DNA from: JAAYCI01 sp964370045
Lineage (GTDB): Bacteria; Bacillota; Clostridia; Oscillospirales; Ruminococcaceae
Length of the DNA: 64,000 nt
Direction: 5' to 3'
Assembly (NCBI GenBank): GCA_964370045.1
Contig: CAYJGZ010000001.1
Location: 248,001-312,000 of the forward strand
Below are positions 60,914 through 64,000 of this stretch, one piece after another (the stretch's first letter is position 1; every line of letters starts with the position of its first letter). A program made the position numbers and the translations under genes. The notes beneath the pieces were generated by a model. The model saw nothing but the letters and a program-made list of their open reading frames with translations. It searched no databases and was not told where the DNA came from.

Positions 60914-61951
60914 ATGTCATCACTGAATTATCAAAATAAACAGCTTGTGTGGGATTTTTTTCAAAAATTCGGCACACTCACACCCGAAAATGTCGAGGAT
61001 GTTCTGTCTGGGTATTTTGCACAGGACTTGGAGACAGACTGCGCACATCCCATAAACAGTATGTACGGGCTAAAAGATACCTGTGAAAAGCTGTGGAAAC
61101 CTTTTTTAAGCTCCTTTTCAAAAATTGCGGTGCGCCCATATGTTTTCTTTGGCAGCAAAAGTACAGGCAGTGACAACGGCCGTTTTAAGGACACTTACTG
61201 GGTGACCACCACAGGCTACTTCGAGGGGCTGTTTGACAAGGATTACCTGAATATTCCCGCAAGCGGCAAAGTGGCATTTTTACGGTTTTTCGCCATGTTT
61301 ATGATAGAGGAAGGCAAGGTGAAGTACCTGCGCATACTGCCTGACTATCTTGAATTGATGAGGCAGGTGGGGATATTTTTCAACAAAGCAAGCGGGTGCG
61401 AGCACCATATCCCGGGGCCGTACACAATGGACGGCATCATGCTGGGCGAGACAGACCCCGCACAGGGCAAAAAAAGCGTGGATGTTCTTTTGGGATGGAG
61501 CTATTGTGAGGCGAAGGATAAGTTTAAGTATCAGTCGGAAAATTTTCACTGGTACGGCCCTGCCGGCATAGGCACCTGCATAGGCATGGAGGACTATGTG
61601 CGACACCACCAAGGTCCATGGCTGAAAGCTTTCCCCAACAGATGCACATTGGGAAACCAAGAGTTTTTGTACCTGGGCGAGGACAACTACTGCTGTGTGG
61701 GCACGTGGAGCAAGTACCTTGAAAACCCGCCCTACGAGGATATTTACATGACACATACGGGCGAGTACCTCGGCATACCCGCCACGGGCAAGGGGCTGTG
61801 CATTCGAGACTACGACTGGTATCGTGTGGACGAGGACGGACGCATTGTGGACAACTGGGTGATGGTGGACATGATTCACCTGTTTTACCAGATGGGCGTG
61901 GATGTTTTTGAGCGGCTGAAAAACGGTGATTATATCCAAATAGACCCATAA
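60914..61951 (+). CDS. SnoaL-like protein 2 (two NTF2-fold domains)
   Basis: 345 residues, aligned over its whole length with the preceding protein: same YFAQDLETDCAHPINSMYG block, IPASGKVAFLRFFAMFMIEEGKVKY, and C-terminal HTGEYLGIPATGKGLCIRDYDWYRVDEDGRI. A tandem duplicate that diverged, 20 bases after copy 1. GAGGAG precedes the ATG. Confidence 0.75.
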   Translation: MSSLNYQNKQLVWDFFQKFGTLTPENVEDVLSGYFAQDLETDCAHPINSMYGLKDTCEKLWKPFLSSFSKIAVRPYVFFGSKSTGSDNGRFKDTYWVTTTGYFEGLFDKDYLNIPASGKVAFLRFFAMFMIEEGKVKYLRILPDYLELMRQVGIFFNKASGCEHHIPGPYTMDGIMLGETDPAQGKKSVDVLLGWSYCEAKDKFKYQSENFHWYGPAGIGTCIGMEDYVRHHQGPWLKAFPNRCTLGNQEFLYLGEDNYCCVGTWSKYLENPPYEDIYMTHTGEYLGIPATGKGLCIRDYDWYRVDEDGRIVDNWVMVDMIHLFYQMGVDVFERLKNGDYIQIDP

Positions 61952-62097
61952 AGGCAGGCACACTATCAAAAAGAACAGGAGGTGGCATAGCCTATACGAG
62001 GTTCATACAAAAAAGAGTGTTTGGCGGGCCAAGCACTCCGAAAAATCCTGCGTACGTAATCGAGCACTTGCACTACAAAGTATTAAGGAGGAAAGAA

Positions 62098-63522
62098 ATG
62101 TTAAAAAGCACACTGAAACGAGTATTAGTCGGCGCTATGTTGGTTAGCTTTGTATTTGCCACAGCGTGTGGCTCCACACCCGAGGGAACAGCGGCACCTG
62201 CAAGCACAGGCGGTAGCACCGCTACAAGCACAGCGGCAAGTGGCGGCGGCAGTGGCGAGACCATTACCATGCCTCTCAGCGGTGTTGAGGTGGATGCGAG
62301 CATTTTTGCAGACCCCATTGATATTAACTACCTTGGCTACCGTTATGACCTTATCGACAGCCTCATCGGCTCGCTGAACACCATGGAAGAAATTCCGGGC
62401 GTTTCGGTAGAGGAAATTTACGACTATAACATGGAGAATATGTTCAGCCTGGCCAGCTCCGCAGGCGGCGACAACCCCTACTCCATAGTAAATCTCACAG
62501 CGCAAAGCACACACCTTTTCTCGGGGGAGGACTATCTGCTGCCGCTGAACGATTATGTCGAAAAGTACTGGGACGACTACAACTTTGGCGATATTCCGCA
62601 GGAATATTGGGACTGGGTGACCATAGATGGCAACATCTACGGCATACCTTTTACAACTAACGTGCAGGTGTTCTTCTACCGCAAGGATGTATTTGAAGAG
62701 TATGACATCGAAGTGCCCACCACATGGGACGAGATGATTGAAGCGAGCAACGAGCTTGTGGAAAAAGGCTGGGACAAGAGCACATACATCGCAGCTTATG
62801 CACTTCCCGGTGGCGTTACGGGTGAGTTCCAAAACTTCCTAAGCGCAATGGGTGGCGACTGGTATGATGCCGAGACGAACTACCCTGCGTTTAACGACGA
62901 AATCGGTATGCAGGCGCTGGAAAAAATCCAGCAGGTGTTTGACGTAATGCCCGAGGCAACCCTGACATACACCACCGACGACGTAACACTGCTTATGCAG
63001 ACGGGCGAGGCCGCCATGACACAGCTGTGGGCGACACGTATGCCCTCCTTCCAAGACCCTGCGGTTTCGAGCGTTGTGGACATGATAGGCGTTACACCCC
63101 CGCTTGCGCTTGAGCCGGGCGGCCCTCCCACAAACCAGCTGAACTGGGACTCCTTCGCAATACCCCAAAATGTTGCGGGCAACCCCGAGGCTGTGTTCCT
63201 TGCCATGGCAGAAATGACAAGTGAAGCCGCACAGATGGAAAGCGCCGAGTACGGCATTCCCATGAGAGGTGCTGTTGTGGAGGCAGACCCCACACTGTAC
63301 GAGCGTCATCCCGAGTTTGTGGCACTGGAAGAGTCTGTTGAGCAGGGCGCACGCATTTACCCCTATCATCAGTTCCCCTACTTCCAGCTGGGCGCAGACA
63401 TCGTTGCCTCCTACGTGAACGACGCCGTTGTGGGCAATGTCAGCTACCAAGACGCAATGGACAGAGCAGAGCAGGATATTATAACACTGCTGATAGACAG
63501 AGGCTACATTACAGAGGAATAA
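62098..63522 (+). CDS. Sugar-type ABC solute-binding lipoprotein
   Basis: 474 residues. Lipoprotein signal with Cys at residue 24 (FVFATACGS), then a flexible Ala/Ser/Thr/Gly linker. The mature part shows extracellular solute-binding features: DYLLPLNDYVEKYW, YGIPFTTNVQVFFYRKDVFEEYDIEVPTTWDEM and GEAAMTQLWATRMP. It feeds the permeases at 56800-58566. AGGAGG precedes the ATG. It is encoded after the SnoaL genes, an unusual order for an importer. Confidence 0.92.
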   Translation: MLKSTLKRVLVGAMLVSFVFATACGSTPEGTAAPASTGGSTATSTAASGGGSGETITMPLSGVEVDASIFADPIDINYLGYRYDLIDSLIGSLNTMEEIPGVSVEEIYDYNMENMFSLASSAGGDNPYSIVNLTAQSTHLFSGEDYLLPLNDYVEKYWDDYNFGDIPQEYWDWVTIDGNIYGIPFTTNVQVFFYRKDVFEEYDIEVPTTWDEMIEASNELVEKGWDKSTYIAAYALPGGVTGEFQNFLSAMGGDWYDAETNYPAFNDEIGMQALEKIQQVFDVMPEATLTYTTDDVTLLMQTGEAAMTQLWATRMPSFQDPAVSSVVDMIGVTPPLALEPGGPPTNQLNWDSFAIPQNVAGNPEAVFLAMAEMTSEAAQMESAEYGIPMRGAVVEADPTLYERHPEFVALEESVEQGARIYPYHQFPYFQLGADIVASYVNDAVVGNVSYQDAMDRAEQDIITLLIDRGYITEE

Positions 63523-63570
63523 TGATATAACTTGCAGCTACACAGCTGTGAAAAAAGTTATCACCTAATG

Positions 63571-63629
63571 ACAGGCACCTTATACACTTGCAAAATGCAC
63601 TTGTTTATGCGAAAATGTGAGGTGCCTGT
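63571..63629 (+). promoter_or_regulatory. Intercistronic stem after the binding-protein gene
   Basis: ACAGGCACCT pairs with AGGTGCCTGT (10 bp, 40-base loop) with no T run. Stems here commonly protect the binding-protein mRNA and lower expression of downstream genes. Confidence 0.5.
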
Positions 63630-63686
63630 TAAGTATGTTTAGGCATAAGCGGAGAAATCACAAGCGAAGAGAGAGGAAGAACTCAT

Positions 63687-64000
63687 ATGGCAGGATTTCA
63701 GGCGGAAAAGGCTTTGGTACGTGAATATTTTGACAAGATGGAAAAGTGCAGCCCCGATGAGGCCGTATCGGTTTTGAAAGAGTACGTTTCGCCCGATTAT
63801 TTTTGGGAGGGTGTATTCCCCTTCATGGAGCAAAAGGGCGCAGAAAAGGTGGCGGAAGTTTTTTGGAAGCCGCTGAAGGAGTCGCTCACAAGTATGCAGC
63901 GTCGCCAGGATGTTTTTATAGCGGGCAGTGCACACGACGAGGCAGGCAAGCCGCTCAATGACGGCAAGGTTTGGGTCATGAGCATGGGGCAGTTCATGGG
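63687..64000 (+). CDS. SnoaL-like protein 3, N-terminal part (runs off window)
   Basis: 104 codons visible. FQAEKALVREYFDKMEKCSPDEAVSVLKEYVSPDYFWEGVFPF matches the N-terminal half of copies 1 and 2, including the EKVAEVFWKPLKESLTSMQRR stretch equivalent to their CEKLWxPxLSSF. GAGAGGAAG precedes the ATG. A third member of the same family. Confidence 0.7.
   Translation, partial: MAGFQAEKALVREYFDKMEKCSPDEAVSVLKEYVSPDYFWEGVFPFMEQKGAEKVAEVFWKPLKESLTSMQRRQDVFIAGSAHDEAGKPLNDGKVWVMSMGQFM

Overview
The window looks like a chromosome segment of an anaerobic, endospore-forming Firmicute (class Clostridia). The evidence is a spo0A gene, an anaerobic sulfatase-maturating radical-SAM enzyme, Fe-S-type serine dehydratase genes, Firmicute-style translation operons and frequent TTG/GTG starts behind strong GGAGG sites. 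No tRNA, rRNA or CRISPR array was seen. All calls come from reading the sequence; no database search was run.

Layout. 0-4.3 kb: a two-component pair (kinase partial), an ABC exporter and a membrane protein with an InlB-like repeat. 4.5-5.8 kb: an M29 aminopeptidase. 6.2-14.2 kb: rimP-nusA-rnpM-ylxQ-infB-rbfA-nrnA-truB-ribF, tightly coupled. 14.3-18.7 kb: tsaE-tsaB-rpiB-upp and a membrane protein ending in four AT-hook repeats. 18.7-20.3 kb: about 1.5 kb without a credible gene, bounded by a promoter-like sequence and a terminator, read here as a candidate giant non-coding RNA. 20.3-33.5 kb, minus strand: sdaAB-sdaAA, pnp, rpsO, rplJL and rpmG-secE-nusG-rplKA, with a 4.5 kb sulfatase/maturase cassette lying between rplA and rplJ. 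33.6-39.7 kb: a Ser-Thr repeat surface protein, an RNA methyltransferase, a SEDS (RodA/FtsW) protein and spo0A. 39.8-54.4 kb: a compact prophage-like block with a two-repressor switch, packaging, head, connector and tail genes, but no integrase, replication or lysis genes. 54.5-64 kb: a TetR regulator, a carbohydrate-type ABC importer with two different ATPases, and three SnoaL-like (NTF2-fold) proteins, the last cut by the window end.

Dispersed small palindromic elements are a recurring theme. One family, with ends GGGAGTGGACA...TGTCCACTCCC-like, occurs five times. Two copies have perfect 8-bp target duplications, so it is a non-autonomous mobile element (MITE). At least two other palindromic families are present. 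They sit at gene ends, inside the ABC operon and between the two sulfatases, so they may also act as RNA hairpins. The most unusual items are the candidate giant RNA, the MITE family, the membrane-anchored AT-hook protein, the SnoaL/ABC cluster and the minimal head-tail module.
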